From assembly GCA_048263775.1 (NCBI GenBank), contig JBLXDU010000006.1, positions 189,568 to 253,567 of the forward strand: DNA of 64,000 nt. The letters are read 5' to 3'. This document shows positions 1-8,535 of this stretch, one piece after another. The position numbers were made by a program, and so were the translations under genes. The notes beneath the pieces are model-generated. The model made no database searches, was not told the DNA's origin, and saw nothing but the letters and a program-made list of their open reading frames with translations. Source of the stretch: UBA1479 sp048263775 (GTDB lineage Bacteria; Pseudomonadota; Alphaproteobacteria; Rhodospirillales; Casp-alpha2). Every line of letters starts with the position of its first letter. Positions within the stretch are counted from its first letter, which is position 1.

Positions 1-443
1 TCCCCATGGCGGTGGTGTTCTTCATCTCGACCCTGGCCGAAACCAACCGCCATCCCTTCGATCTGCCGGAGGCGGAGGCTGAACTGGTCGCCGGCTACAA
101 CGTCGAATACTCCGGCATGGCCTTCGCCCTGTTCTTCCTGGGTGAATACGCCAACATGATCCTGATGTCGGGGATGACGACGATTCTGTTCCTGGGTGGT
201 TGGCTGCCGCCGCTGTCGATCGAACCGCTGACCTGGATTCCCGGGCCGATCTGGTTTGCGGCCAAGATCGCATTCTGTCTGTTCATCTTCATCTGGGTGC
301 GTGCGACCTTCCCGCGCTATCGCTATGACCAGTTGATGCGCCTCGGCTGGAAAGTGTTCCTGCCGATCTCGCTGTTTGCCGTCGCGGCCGTGGCCGGTGT
401 GTTGCTGGCCTTCGGCTGGGTTCCCACCCCGGTCGCCGGTTAA
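1..443 (+). CDS. nuoH: NADH-quinone oxidoreductase subunit H (NuoH), C-terminal part
   Basis: The gene is cut by the window edge: the reading frame is open from base 3 and the methionine at base 6 is internal. NuoH is the membrane subunit of complex I that helps form the quinone chamber at the join between the peripheral and membrane arms. The motif ETNRHPFDLPEAEAELV, a hallmark of this subunit facing the quinone site, is near the start of the visible part. Three hydrophobic segments follow, and the protein ends in VPTPVAG. About 146 codons of an expected 330-350 are present. nuoI follows after 17 bases, as expected within a nuo operon. Confidence 0.97.
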   Translation, partial: PMAVVFFISTLAETNRHPFDLPEAEAELVAGYNVEYSGMAFALFFLGEYANMILMSGMTTILFLGGWLPPLSIEPLTWIPGPIWFAAKIAFCLFIFIWVRATFPRYRYDQLMRLGWKVFLPISLFAVAAVAGVLLAFGWVPTPVAG

Positions 444-460
444 GGGTTTAGGAGAGTTCC

Positions 461-949
461 ATGAGCTTCATCGGACAAAGCGCCAAGGCCCTGTTCCTGA
501 AGGAACTTGTCGCCGGCATGGCGCTGACGCTCAAGTACTTCACCAAGCCCAAGGTGACCTTGAACTATCCCTATGAAAAGGGCCCGTTGAGCCCGCGGTT
601 CCGCGGCGAACATGCGCTGCGCCGTTATCCCAACGGCGAGGAACGCTGCATCGCCTGCAAGCTGTGCGAGGCCATTTGCCCGGCCCAGGCCATCACCATC
701 GAGGCCGAACCCCGCGACGACGGTTCCCGACGCACCACGCGCTATGACATCGACATGGTGAAGTGCATCTACTGCGGATATTGCGAGGAAGCCTGCCCGG
801 TCGACGCCATCGTCGAGGGCCCGAACTTCGAATACGCCACGGAAACCCGCGAGGAACTGCTGTACGACAAAGACAAACTGTTGGCCAACGGCGATCGCTG
901 GGAAACGGAACTGGCCGAGCGGCTGCGTGCCGACGCGCCCTACCGCTGA
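461..949 (+). CDS. nuoI: NADH-quinone oxidoreductase subunit I (NuoI), 2x[4Fe-4S] ferredoxin-like
   Basis: This 162-residue protein carries two CxxCxxCxxxC clusters, at C63/C66/C69/C73 and C102/C105/C108/C112, each followed by a proline (ICP, ACP). These bind the N6a and N6b iron-sulfur centres that pass electrons along the peripheral arm of complex I toward the quinone. The length is normal for alphaproteobacteria. A GGAGAG ribosome site precedes the ATG. The gene is followed by a 118-base gap before nuoJ, unusually wide for this operon and holding a small ORF. Confidence 0.98.
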   Translation: MSFIGQSAKALFLKELVAGMALTLKYFTKPKVTLNYPYEKGPLSPRFRGEHALRRYPNGEERCIACKLCEAICPAQAITIEAEPRDDGSRRTTRYDIDMVKCIYCGYCEEACPVDAIVEGPNFEYATETREELLYDKDKLLANGDRWETELAERLRADAPYR

Positions 950-1002
950 CCATTCCCCCTGATCGGGGCCGAAACGAGACTAGAAGGACTGACGAGGAAA
1001 GT

Positions 1003-1071
1003 ATGAGGGGAATTGAGGACAAAGGCCGCGCCATGGCGCGGACAGGGAACGTGAAGGGAGGCGGCAGATGA
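1003..1071 (+). CDS. possible 22-residue small ORF between nuoI and nuoJ
   Basis: An ATG at 1003 is preceded by GAGGAAAG at good Shine-Dalgarno distance and opens a 23-codon frame. It ends in a TGA that overlaps the nuoJ ATG as ATGA. The peptide is basic and glycine-rich (MRGIEDKGRAMARTG and onward), with no recognisable domain. The arrangement would allow translational coupling into nuoJ. nuoJ also has its own GGGAGG site, so the ORF may be chance; nothing beyond the start signal and the overlap supports it. Confidence 0.25.
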   Translation: MRGIEDKGRAMARTGNVKGGGR

Positions 1072-1679
1072 TCGTCGAAGCCCTGGCGTTCTACATGTTC
1101 GCCTTCATCGCCGTGGCCGCGGGCGTGCTGGTCATTTCCTCCAAGAACCCCGTTCATTCGGTGCTGTTCCTGATCCTGGCGTTCTTCAATTCGGCCGGGC
1201 TGTTCGTGCTGCTGGGGGCCGAATTCCTGGCCATGATCCTGGTCGTCGTCTATGTCGGCGCCGTGGCGGTGCTGTTCATGTTCGTGGTCATGATGCTGGA
1301 CATCAACTTCACGGAACTGCGCTCTGGCTTTCTGCAGTACCTGCCGCTGGGCGGCCTGGTCGGCCTGATCCTGCTGGCGGAAATGGTCGTCGTGGCCGGC
1401 GGCTGGCAGTCCATTGCCGGCGGTGCCAAGCTGGCCGAGGCGGCGGCCCCCATCATCAAGGGCACGACCAACACCCATGCCCTGGGTGAGATCGTCTATA
1501 CGCACTACGTCTATCTGTTCCAGGCCGCGGGCCTGATCCTGCTGGTCGCCATGATCGGCGCCATCGTGCTGACCCATCGGCGGCGCACGGGCGTCAAGCG
1601 CCAGCGCATCGCCGATCAGAACGCACGCGGCACGGATACGGTCGAAGTCCGCAAGGTCGAAGTCGGGAAGGGGATCTGA
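1068..1679 (+). CDS. nuoJ: NADH-quinone oxidoreductase subunit J (NuoJ)
   Basis: A 203-residue membrane protein with five hydrophobic segments. The stretch around YVGAVAVLFMFVVMML matches the third helix of NuoJ, which contains the pi-bulge involved in coupling quinone reduction to proton pumping. The C-terminus is a basic cytoplasmic tail (HRRRTGVKRQ). A GGGAGG ribosome site lies just before the ATG. It sits between nuoI and nuoK in the conserved order. Confidence 0.97.
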   Translation: MIVEALAFYMFAFIAVAAGVLVISSKNPVHSVLFLILAFFNSAGLFVLLGAEFLAMILVVVYVGAVAVLFMFVVMMLDINFTELRSGFLQYLPLGGLVGLILLAEMVVVAGGWQSIAGGAKLAEAAAPIIKGTTNTHALGEIVYTHYVYLFQAAGLILLVAMIGAIVLTHRRRTGVKRQRIADQNARGTDTVEVRKVEVGKGI

Positions 1680-1681
1680 GC

Positions 1682-1993
1682 ATGTTTGAAATCGGCCTGT
1701 CCCATTACCTGACCGTCGCGGCGATCCTGTTCACGCTGGGCATCTTCGGCATCTTCCTGAACCGCAAGAACGTCATCATCATTCTGATGTCGGTCGAACT
1801 GATGCTGTTGGCGGTGAACATCAACCTGGTCGCGTTTTCGTCCCACCTGGGCGATTTGGTGGGCCAGGTGTTCGCGCTGTTCGTGCTGACCGTCGCCGCG
1901 GCCGAGGCGGCCATCGGCCTCGCCATCCTGGTCGTGTACTTCCGCAACCGCGGGTCCATCGATGTCGAAGACATCAACATGATGAAGGGCTAG
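1682..1993 (+). CDS. nuoK: NADH-quinone oxidoreductase subunit K (NuoK)
   Basis: A 103-residue protein with three transmembrane helices, the standard size and topology of NuoK, an Mrp-type subunit of the complex I membrane arm. The conserved glutamate in the second helix (SVELMLLAVN) is present, and a second acidic residue lies in the AAAEAAIGLAI helix; both belong to the line of charged residues across the membrane arm. It starts two bases after the nuoJ stop and is tightly coupled to it. Confidence 0.98.
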   Translation: MFEIGLSHYLTVAAILFTLGIFGIFLNRKNVIIILMSVELMLLAVNINLVAFSSHLGDLVGQVFALFVLTVAAAEAAIGLAILVVYFRNRGSIDVEDINMMKG

Positions 1994-2003
1994 GGAGCGG
2001 CTC

Positions 2004-3965
2004 ATGATCGAAATTATCGCTGTCTTCCTGCCGCTCGTCGGCGCGGCCCTGGCCGGTGTGATCGTGTTCATGCCGCAGGCGGACAAACACAAGCAGCACA
2101 AAATGGACACCCTGGCGCAGTGGATCACCTGCACCGGTCTGGTGCTGTCGGCCATCTGCGCGATTATCCTGTTCAAGGACGTGGCGCTCGACGGTAACGC
2201 CCGGGTGACGGAACTGTTTACCTGGATCGATTCCGGCAGCCTGGAGGTTTCCTGGGCGCTGCGGGTCGATCAGCTGACCTCGGTCATGATGATCGTCGTG
2301 ACCGGCGTGTCGGCCATGGTGCACATCTATTCCTGTGGTTACATGCACCACGACAAGTCGATCCCCCGGTTCATGAGCTACCTCAGCCTGTTCACCTACT
2401 TCATGCTGATGCTCATCACTTCCGACAACCTGGTGCAGCTGTTCTTCGGTTGGGAAGGGGTCGGGCTCGCGTCCTATCTGCTGATCGGCTTCTGGTACGA
2501 TCGCCCGTCGGCCAACGCGGCGGCCATCAAGGCCTTCGTGGTCAACCGGGTCGGCGATTTCGGCTTCGCGCTCGGCATCTTCGCGACCTTCATGCTGTTC
2601 GACACGGTCAACCTGGACACCATCTTCCAGGCCGTGCCCGGCAAGGCCGACGCCACGCTGAACGTATTCGGCGGTGAATTCCATGCGCTGACCGTGTGCT
2701 GCCTGCTGCTGTTCGTGGGCGCAATGGGCAAATCGGCGCAGTTGGGCCTGCACACCTGGCTGCCCGACGCCATGGAGGGCCCGACGCCCGTGTCGGCGCT
2801 GATCCACGCGGCGACCATGGTCACGGCCGGTATCTTCATGGTCGCGCGTCTGTCGCCGATGTTCGAATATTCCGAGGTCGCGCTGACCGTGGTCACCATC
2901 GTCGGCGCCTCGACCTGTATTTTCGCGGCGACCATCGGCTGCGTGCAGAACGACATCAAGCGGGTGATCGCCTATTCGACCTGTTCGCAGCTGGGTTACA
3001 TGTTCTTCGCCTGCGGCGTGTCGGCTTATTCGGCGGGCATCTTCCATCTGATGACCCACGGTTTCTTCAAGGCGCTGCTGTTCCTGGGCGCCGGCTCGGT
3101 CATCCACGCCATGTCCGACGAACAGGACATGCGCAAGATGGGCGGCATCTGGAAGCACATCAAGGTGACCTACATCCTGATGTGGATCGGCTCGCTGGCG
3201 CTGGCGGGCATTCCGCCCTTCGCCGGGTTCTATTCCAAGGACATCGTGCTTGAAGCCGCCTGGGGGGCGCATACGGGCGTCGGCCAGTACGCATTCTGGC
3301 TTGGCATCACGGCCGCCTTCCTGACGGCGTTCTATTCCTGGCGCCTGCTGATCATGACGTTCCACGGCGCACCGCGTGCCGACGAGACGACCATGGCCCA
3401 TGTCCATGAAAGCCCGATGGTGATGGTTCTGCCGCTGGTCGTGCTGGCGGGCGGGGCTTGCCTAGCCGGGGTGCTGGCCTATGACCTGATGGTCGGTCAT
3501 CACATGGCGGAATTCTGGGGCAAATCCATTGTCGTGCTGGAACACCACAAGGCTTTGGAAAACGCCCATCACGTGCCGCTTTGGGTGAAGCTGCTGCCGC
3601 TTGTCGTCGGTGTTGCCGGGATCGCCATGGCCTATGTGTTCTACATGTTCGCGCCGGGCATTCCGGGGGCGATTGCCGCCAGGTTCCAGGGCATTTACCA
3701 GTTCCTGCTCAACAAATGGTATTTCGACGAGCTGTACGACAAGGTGTTCGTGAAGCCGTCCTTCTACCTGGGGCGCAATCTCTGGAAAACGGGTGACGGT
3801 ACGCTGATCGACGGGCTCGGCCCCGACGGCGTGTCCGCCGCCGTAAAGAACATTGCACGCCGCGCGTCGGCGCTGCAGACCGGCTACCTCTACCATTATG
3901 CCTTCGCCATGCTGGCGGGCATCGTGGTGCTGGTGACCTGGTATCTATTGACGAAGGCGGGGTGA
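2004..3965 (+). CDS. nuoL: NADH-quinone oxidoreductase subunit L (NuoL)
   Basis: At 653 residues this is a full-length antiporter-like subunit, the distal proton-pumping unit of complex I. Visible family motifs include FFGWEGVGLASYLLIGFWY, with the key glutamate of helix 5, HTWLPDAMEGPTPVSALIH with the discontinuous helix 7, and the lysine-bearing segment around DIKRVIAYSTCSQLGYM. The C-terminal part holds the long amphipathic lateral helix and a last membrane anchor ending YLLTKAG. The gene lies ten bases after nuoK and seven before nuoM. Confidence 0.98.
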   Translation: MIEIIAVFLPLVGAALAGVIVFMPQADKHKQHKMDTLAQWITCTGLVLSAICAIILFKDVALDGNARVTELFTWIDSGSLEVSWALRVDQLTSVMMIVVTGVSAMVHIYSCGYMHHDKSIPRFMSYLSLFTYFMLMLITSDNLVQLFFGWEGVGLASYLLIGFWYDRPSANAAAIKAFVVNRVGDFGFALGIFATFMLFDTVNLDTIFQAVPGKADATLNVFGGEFHALTVCCLLLFVGAMGKSAQLGLHTWLPDAMEGPTPVSALIHAATMVTAGIFMVARLSPMFEYSEVALTVVTIVGASTCIFAATIGCVQNDIKRVIAYSTCSQLGYMFFACGVSAYSAGIFHLMTHGFFKALLFLGAGSVIHAMSDEQDMRKMGGIWKHIKVTYILMWIGSLALAGIPPFAGFYSKDIVLEAAWGAHTGVGQYAFWLGITAAFLTAFYSWRLLIMTFHGAPRADETTMAHVHESPMVMVLPLVVLAGGACLAGVLAYDLMVGHHMAEFWGKSIVVLEHHKALENAHHVPLWVKLLPLVVGVAGIAMAYVFYMFAPGIPGAIAARFQGIYQFLLNKWYFDELYDKVFVKPSFYLGRNLWKTGDGTLIDGLGPDGVSAAVKNIARRASALQTGYLYHYAFAMLAGIVVLVTWYLLTKAG

Positions 3966-3972
3966 GACGACC

Positions 3973-5475
3973 ATGGATTGGCCCATTCTATCGCTGGTCA
4001 CTTTCCTTCCGCTTGTCGGCGTGGCGCTGATTGCGTTCATCCCGGCGGACAACCCGGAAAATTCGCGGCGCGTGGCGTTGTGGGTGTCGGGCGGCACGTT
4101 CATCGTGTCGTTGTTGATCTGGTTCAACTTCGACCGCACCACGGCGGCCATGCAGTTCGTCGAGGAAGCGGCCTGGATGCCCATGGCCGGGATCGCCTAT
4201 CGGGTCGGCATCGACGGCATTTCAATGCTGTTCGTGTTGCTGACCACGCTGCTGACGCCGCTTTGCATCCTGGCCAGCTGGGAATCGATCAAGGTTCGCG
4301 TGAAGGAATACATGATCGCCTTCCTGATCCTGGAAACCTTCATGGTCGGGATGTTCGTCGCCCTCGACCTGTTCCTGTTCTATATCTTCTTCGAAGCGGT
4401 CCTGATCCCGATGTTCATCATCATCGGCGTGTGGGGCGGCCCGCGGCGCATCTATGCCTCGTTCAAGATGTTCCTCTACACCCTGCTGGGCTCGGTGCTG
4501 ATGCTGCTGGCCATGCTGGCCATGTACTTCGACGCCGGGACGACGGACATCACCAAGCTTCTGGTGCATGACTTCCCGACCGCGCTCGAACCCTGGCTAT
4601 GGCTCGCCTTCTTCGCGTCCTTCGCGATCAAGATGCCGATGTGGCCGGTGCATACCTGGCTGCCCGACGCCCACGTCGAAGCGCCGACGGCGGGTTCGGT
4701 CATCCTGGCTGGGGTGCTGCTGAAGTTCGGCGGCTACGGCTTCCTGCGCTTCTCGCTGCCCATGTTCCCCGAAGCCAGTGTCATGTTCACGCCGCTGATC
4801 TACACGTTGTCGATCATCGCGGTGATCTATACCTCGCTGGTCGCCCTGGCCCAGGAAGACATGAAGAAGCTGATCGCCTATTCATCGGTCGCCCATATGG
4901 GATTCGTGACCATCGGCGCCTTCACCATGACGGTGCAGGGGGTCGAGGGGGCGATCTATCAGATGCTCAGCCACGGTGTCGTGTCGGCGGCCCTGTTCCT
5001 GATCGTCGGCGTCGTCTATGACCGTGAGCATTCGCGCGAGATCACCCATTACGGCGGGTTGGTCGAACGCATGCCGGTCTACGGCATCACCTTCATGCTG
5101 TTCATGCTGGCCTCCGTCGGCCTGCCGGGCACGGGTGGGTTCGTCGGCGAATTCCTGGTCCTTTTGGGCGCCTTCCAGGCCAATTCCTGGGTCGCGGCGC
5201 TGGCCGCCACGGGCGTCATCCTGGGGGCCGTCTATATGCTGTACCTCTACCGCCGGATCATCTTCGGCAAGCTGACCAAAGAACACCTGAGCAAAATCCT
5301 CGACATGGACAAGCGCGAGATCGCGGTGTTCGCGCCGCTTGTCGTCGTGACCCTGTGGATGGGGATTTATCCGTCATCGTTCCTTGACGTCATGCATGTG
5401 TCCGTCGAAAACCTGCTGAAGCATGTTGAAACGGCATTGGCCGCGGCCGGCCATACCAATCTGGCCGGGCGCTAA
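3973..5475 (+). CDS. nuoM: NADH-quinone oxidoreductase subunit M (NuoM)
   Basis: A 500-residue antiporter-like complex I subunit with about 14 predicted helices. The helix-5 glutamate lies in LFYIFFEAVLIPMFIII, followed by the discontinuous-helix motif HTWLPDAHVEAPTAGSVIL and the lysine region EDMKKLIAYSSVAHMGF. All of these match NuoM rather than NuoL or NuoN. It is the central proton-translocating subunit of the membrane arm and is co-directional with its neighbours. Confidence 0.98.
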   Translation: MDWPILSLVTFLPLVGVALIAFIPADNPENSRRVALWVSGGTFIVSLLIWFNFDRTTAAMQFVEEAAWMPMAGIAYRVGIDGISMLFVLLTTLLTPLCILASWESIKVRVKEYMIAFLILETFMVGMFVALDLFLFYIFFEAVLIPMFIIIGVWGGPRRIYASFKMFLYTLLGSVLMLLAMLAMYFDAGTTDITKLLVHDFPTALEPWLWLAFFASFAIKMPMWPVHTWLPDAHVEAPTAGSVILAGVLLKFGGYGFLRFSLPMFPEASVMFTPLIYTLSIIAVIYTSLVALAQEDMKKLIAYSSVAHMGFVTIGAFTMTVQGVEGAIYQMLSHGVVSAALFLIVGVVYDREHSREITHYGGLVERMPVYGITFMLFMLASVGLPGTGGFVGEFLVLLGAFQANSWVAALAATGVILGAVYMLYLYRRIIFGKLTKEHLSKILDMDKREIAVFAPLVVVTLWMGIYPSSFLDVMHVSVENLLKHVETALAAAGHTNLAGR

Positions 5476-5491
5476 GGGAGAACCGGACGAG

Positions 5492-6952
5492 ATGTCGATC
5501 GATCAAATCATTCCGGCCCTGCCCGAAATCTTCGTCGCCTGCATGATCATGGCGCTGCTGATGCTGGGTGTGTTCCAAAAGGGTGCGCTCGCCGATCAGG
5601 ATGTGAAAAGCTTCCGCCTGATTTCCGGGCTTTCCGTGGGTGTTCTGGGCCTGACCATCCTGTTGGTCGTCATGCTGGCCGACCGCCAGTTGATGGCCTT
5701 CAACAACATGTTCGTCGTCGACGGATTCGCGACCTATGCCAAGGTTCTGGTGTTGATCGCGTCCGGCTGCGCCATCGTGCTGTCGGCGGGCTACATGGAA
5801 CGCAACGGCGTGGCGCGGTTTGAATATGCCGTGCTGGTTGTGTTTGCGACCCTCGGCATGATGATGATGATCTCTGCCAACGACCTGATCTCGCTCTACA
5901 TGGGGCTGGAGATGCAGTCGCTGTCGCTCTACGTCATCGCCTCGTTCCAACGCGACGATCAGCGTTCGACCGAAGCTGGCTTGAAGTACTTCGTTCTCGG
6001 CGCCTTGGCCTCGGGCATGCTGCTGTACGGCGCTTCCATGGTCTACGGGTTCTCCGGCACCACCAACTTCTCGGTCCTGGCAGATCTGTTGAAGGGCGGG
6101 GCGCCTTCGGTCGGCCTGGTCGTCGGCATCGTCTTCGTGGTCGCGGGGCTAGCCTTCAAGGTCTCGGCCGTGCCGTTCCATATGTGGACGCCAGATGTCT
6201 ACGAAGGGGCGCCGACGCCGGTCACGGCCTTCTTCGCCGTCGCCCCCAAGATCGCCGCCCTGGCCCTGTTCACCCGCGTGATGATGGAGCCCTTCGGTGA
6301 GGCCGCCGACAGCTGGCGTCAGGTCATCATCTTCATCTCCGTCGCCTCGATGATCCTGGGCGCCGTCGCCGCCGTGGCGCAGAAGAACATCAAGCGCCTG
6401 ATGGCCTACAGCTCCATCGGCCATGTCGGCTATGCCCTGATCGGGCTTTGCGTCGCCAACGAGACGGGCGTGCGCGGCATTCTGGTTTATCTCGCCATCT
6501 ATCTGGTGATGAACGTCGGCGCCTTCGCCTGCATCCTGTGCATGAAGCGCGGCGATCGCATGGTCGAACAGATTTCCGATCTGGCCGGCATGTCGAAAAC
6601 CCATCCGACCATCGCCTTCGCATTTCTGGTCTTCATGTTCTCCATGGCCGGTGTACCGCCGCTGGCGGGCTTCTTCGCCAAGCTCTACATCTTCTGGGCG
6701 GCCGTAGATGCCGGCCTGATGGCGGTCGCGATCATCGGTGTGCTGACCAGCGTCATCGGCGCGTTCTATTACCTGCGCATCGTGCGGGTGATGTACTTCG
6801 AGGATGCCGAGGATCCGTTGGACGCCGGCGTCAGCCGTGAATTGAAAATTCTGATCGGCGTCACGGCCTTCATCATCTGCTTCTTCTTCATCCAGCCGAA
6901 TCTGATCCTGGAGCCCGCGGCGGCGGCGGCGAAAGCCCTCCTTGCAGGGTAG
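5492..6952 (+). CDS. nuoN: NADH-quinone oxidoreductase subunit N (NuoN)
   Basis: The frame is open from further upstream inside nuoM, but the ATG at 5492 (MSIDQIIPALPEIF) is chosen: it follows the nuoM stop, has GGGAG upstream, and gives the usual length of 486 residues. Motifs of the third antiporter-like subunit are clear: YMGLEMQSLSLYVIASF with the helix-5 glutamate, HMWTPDVYEGAPTPVTAFF, and KNIKRLMAYSSIGHVGYAL. It closes the nuo operon; birA starts four bases later and may share the transcript. Confidence 0.97.
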   Translation: MSIDQIIPALPEIFVACMIMALLMLGVFQKGALADQDVKSFRLISGLSVGVLGLTILLVVMLADRQLMAFNNMFVVDGFATYAKVLVLIASGCAIVLSAGYMERNGVARFEYAVLVVFATLGMMMMISANDLISLYMGLEMQSLSLYVIASFQRDDQRSTEAGLKYFVLGALASGMLLYGASMVYGFSGTTNFSVLADLLKGGAPSVGLVVGIVFVVAGLAFKVSAVPFHMWTPDVYEGAPTPVTAFFAVAPKIAALALFTRVMMEPFGEAADSWRQVIIFISVASMILGAVAAVAQKNIKRLMAYSSIGHVGYALIGLCVANETGVRGILVYLAIYLVMNVGAFACILCMKRGDRMVEQISDLAGMSKTHPTIAFAFLVFMFSMAGVPPLAGFFAKLYIFWAAVDAGLMAVAIIGVLTSVIGAFYYLRIVRVMYFEDAEDPLDAGVSRELKILIGVTAFIICFFFIQPNLILEPAAAAAKALLAG

Positions 6953-6955
6953 AGA

Positions 6956-7744
6956 GTGAAGTCCGTCATGGACGCGCCAAGACTCCCGTCACTGTTCACC
7001 CTTGTCGAACTCGACACGGTCGACAGCACCAATGCGGAAGCCCGACGCCGGGCCGAGCAAGGGGTCGAAGCCGCGCCCGAGGGCACCCTGATCTGGGCTG
7101 CCGAGCAGACCGCCGGGCGGGGGCGCCGTGGCCGCACCTGGGTCAGTCCCAAGGGCAATTTCTACGCCTCCATCATCCTGCGCCCGGACGTGCCGCTCAG
7201 GGATGCGGCGCAGTTCGGTTTCGTCGCATCGCTTGCCGTGTTCGACGCCATCGGCAGCCTGGCCCAGCCGGGTACGGAAGCCCATACCAAATGGCCCAAC
7301 GACGTACTGATTTCCGGGCGCAAGGTCGCGGGCATTCTGCTGGAGGCTCAGGGCGCCGCGTCCGCAGACGCGCAGCCTGATTTCGTCATCGTCGGTGTCG
7401 GCGTCAACCTGCGCAGTTTTCCCGAGGATGTGGAGTTCCCCGCGACGTCCATGTTGGACGAGGGAACGACCGTTCTGGTGCCCGAATTTCTTGAAAGCTT
7501 CGGGCGGCACTTCCTGGCTTGGACACGCATCTGGGTCGACGAGGGGTTTGAGCGCCTGCGCAAGAATTGGCTGTGGCGCTGTGACCAGGTTGGGAAGGAG
7601 GTCGAAGTGCGGCTTGCCAACGAAACCCTGACCGGCACCTTCAAGGACCTGGACGACAGCGGCGCGTTGATCCTGGAAACGTCCTCGGGCCTGCGCACGA
7701 TCACCGCCGGCGACGTCTTTTTCCCGCAAAGCCGGGGCGCCTGA
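6956..7744 (+). CDS. birA: biotin-[acetyl-CoA-carboxylase] ligase (BirA, catalytic form without DNA-binding domain)
   Basis: BirA joins biotin to a lysine of carboxylase carrier proteins via biotinyl-AMP. The protein has the GRGRRGRTWVSPKGNFYAS segment of the biotinyl-AMP loop, KWPNDVLISGRKVAGILLE with the catalytic lysine of the ligase fold, and a small C-terminal SH3-like domain. The N-terminal winged-helix repressor domain of the E. coli protein is absent, so a role in biotin operon repression is unlikely. A GTG at 6956 starts 262 residues; an ATG at 6968 (258 residues) is an equally plausible start. The nuoN-birA-coaX-rnj order is familiar in this group. Confidence 0.95.
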   Translation: MKSVMDAPRLPSLFTLVELDTVDSTNAEARRRAEQGVEAAPEGTLIWAAEQTAGRGRRGRTWVSPKGNFYASIILRPDVPLRDAAQFGFVASLAVFDAIGSLAQPGTEAHTKWPNDVLISGRKVAGILLEAQGAASADAQPDFVIVGVGVNLRSFPEDVEFPATSMLDEGTTVLVPEFLESFGRHFLAWTRIWVDEGFERLRKNWLWRCDQVGKEVEVRLANETLTGTFKDLDDSGALILETSSGLRTITAGDVFFPQSRGA

Positions 7745-7761
7745 GGGCGGGACGGGGCATC

Positions 7762-8535
7762 ATGCTGCTGGCAATCGATTCCGGAAATACCAACATCGTC
7801 TTCGCCGTGTTCGGCGACGACGGCGCCATCAAGGGTTCCTGGCGCGCTAATTCCAAGCTGGAGCGCACCAAGGACGAACACGCCGTCTGGCTGCGCCCGC
7901 TCATGGAAATGAACGGCATCGATCCCGACGGGATAACCCACGCCATCCTGGCCACGGTAGTGCCCAACAACCGTTTTCCCCTGGTCGGGCTGTGCCGTGA
8001 CTATTTCGGGATCGAACCCCTGGTGATCGGTGACGCGGATGTCGACCTGGGCATCAAGGTGCTGGTCGACCGTCCGGAACAGGTCGGGGCCGACCGTCTG
8101 GTCAACACGGTGGCCGCCCATGCCAAATACGGCGGGCCGCTGATCATCGTCGATTTCGGCACGGCGACGACCTTCGATGTCATTGACGGGCAGGGCAGCT
8201 ATATGGGCGGCGTTATTTCGCCGGGTATCAACCTGTCCCTGGAGGCGCTCCATCAGGCGGCGGCCAAGTTGCCGCTGATCAGTATCGAGCGGCCGGACAG
8301 GGTGATCGGCCGCGATACGGTCACCGCCATGCAGTCGGGCGTGTTCTGGGGCTATGTCGGCCTGATCGAAGGCATCGTTCGACGCATCCAGATGGAGACG
8401 GGGGCAGATGCCCGGGTCATCGCCACCGGCGGCCTGGCGCCCCTGTTCCTTGACGCGACCAAGGTCATCGAACTGGTGGACGGCACACTGACCCTGGACG
8501 GGCTTTACATGATCCACCGGAACAATACGGCATGA
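7762..8535 (+). CDS. coaX: type III pantothenate kinase (CoaX)
   Basis: CoaX phosphorylates pantothenate in the first step of coenzyme A synthesis. The 257-residue protein shows the ASKHA-fold phosphate-1 motif DSGNTN at the N-terminus, the pantothenate-binding GADRLVNTVAAH region, and the phosphate-2 motif DFGTATTFD. Type III enzymes are not feedback-inhibited by CoA, unlike CoaA. The stop overlaps the next gene by four bases (ATGA), indicating translational coupling. Confidence 0.97.
   Translation: MLLAIDSGNTNIVFAVFGDDGAIKGSWRANSKLERTKDEHAVWLRPLMEMNGIDPDGITHAILATVVPNNRFPLVGLCRDYFGIEPLVIGDADVDLGIKVLVDRPEQVGADRLVNTVAAHAKYGGPLIIVDFGTATTFDVIDGQGSYMGGVISPGINLSLEALHQAAAKLPLISIERPDRVIGRDTVTAMQSGVFWGYVGLIEGIVRRIQMETGADARVIATGGLAPLFLDATKVIELVDGTLTLDGLYMIHRNNTA

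Noticed and set aside
1974..3407. 477-codon open frame antisense to nuoL
   Set aside because: His/Asp/Arg-rich mirror of nuoL codons with no start signal.
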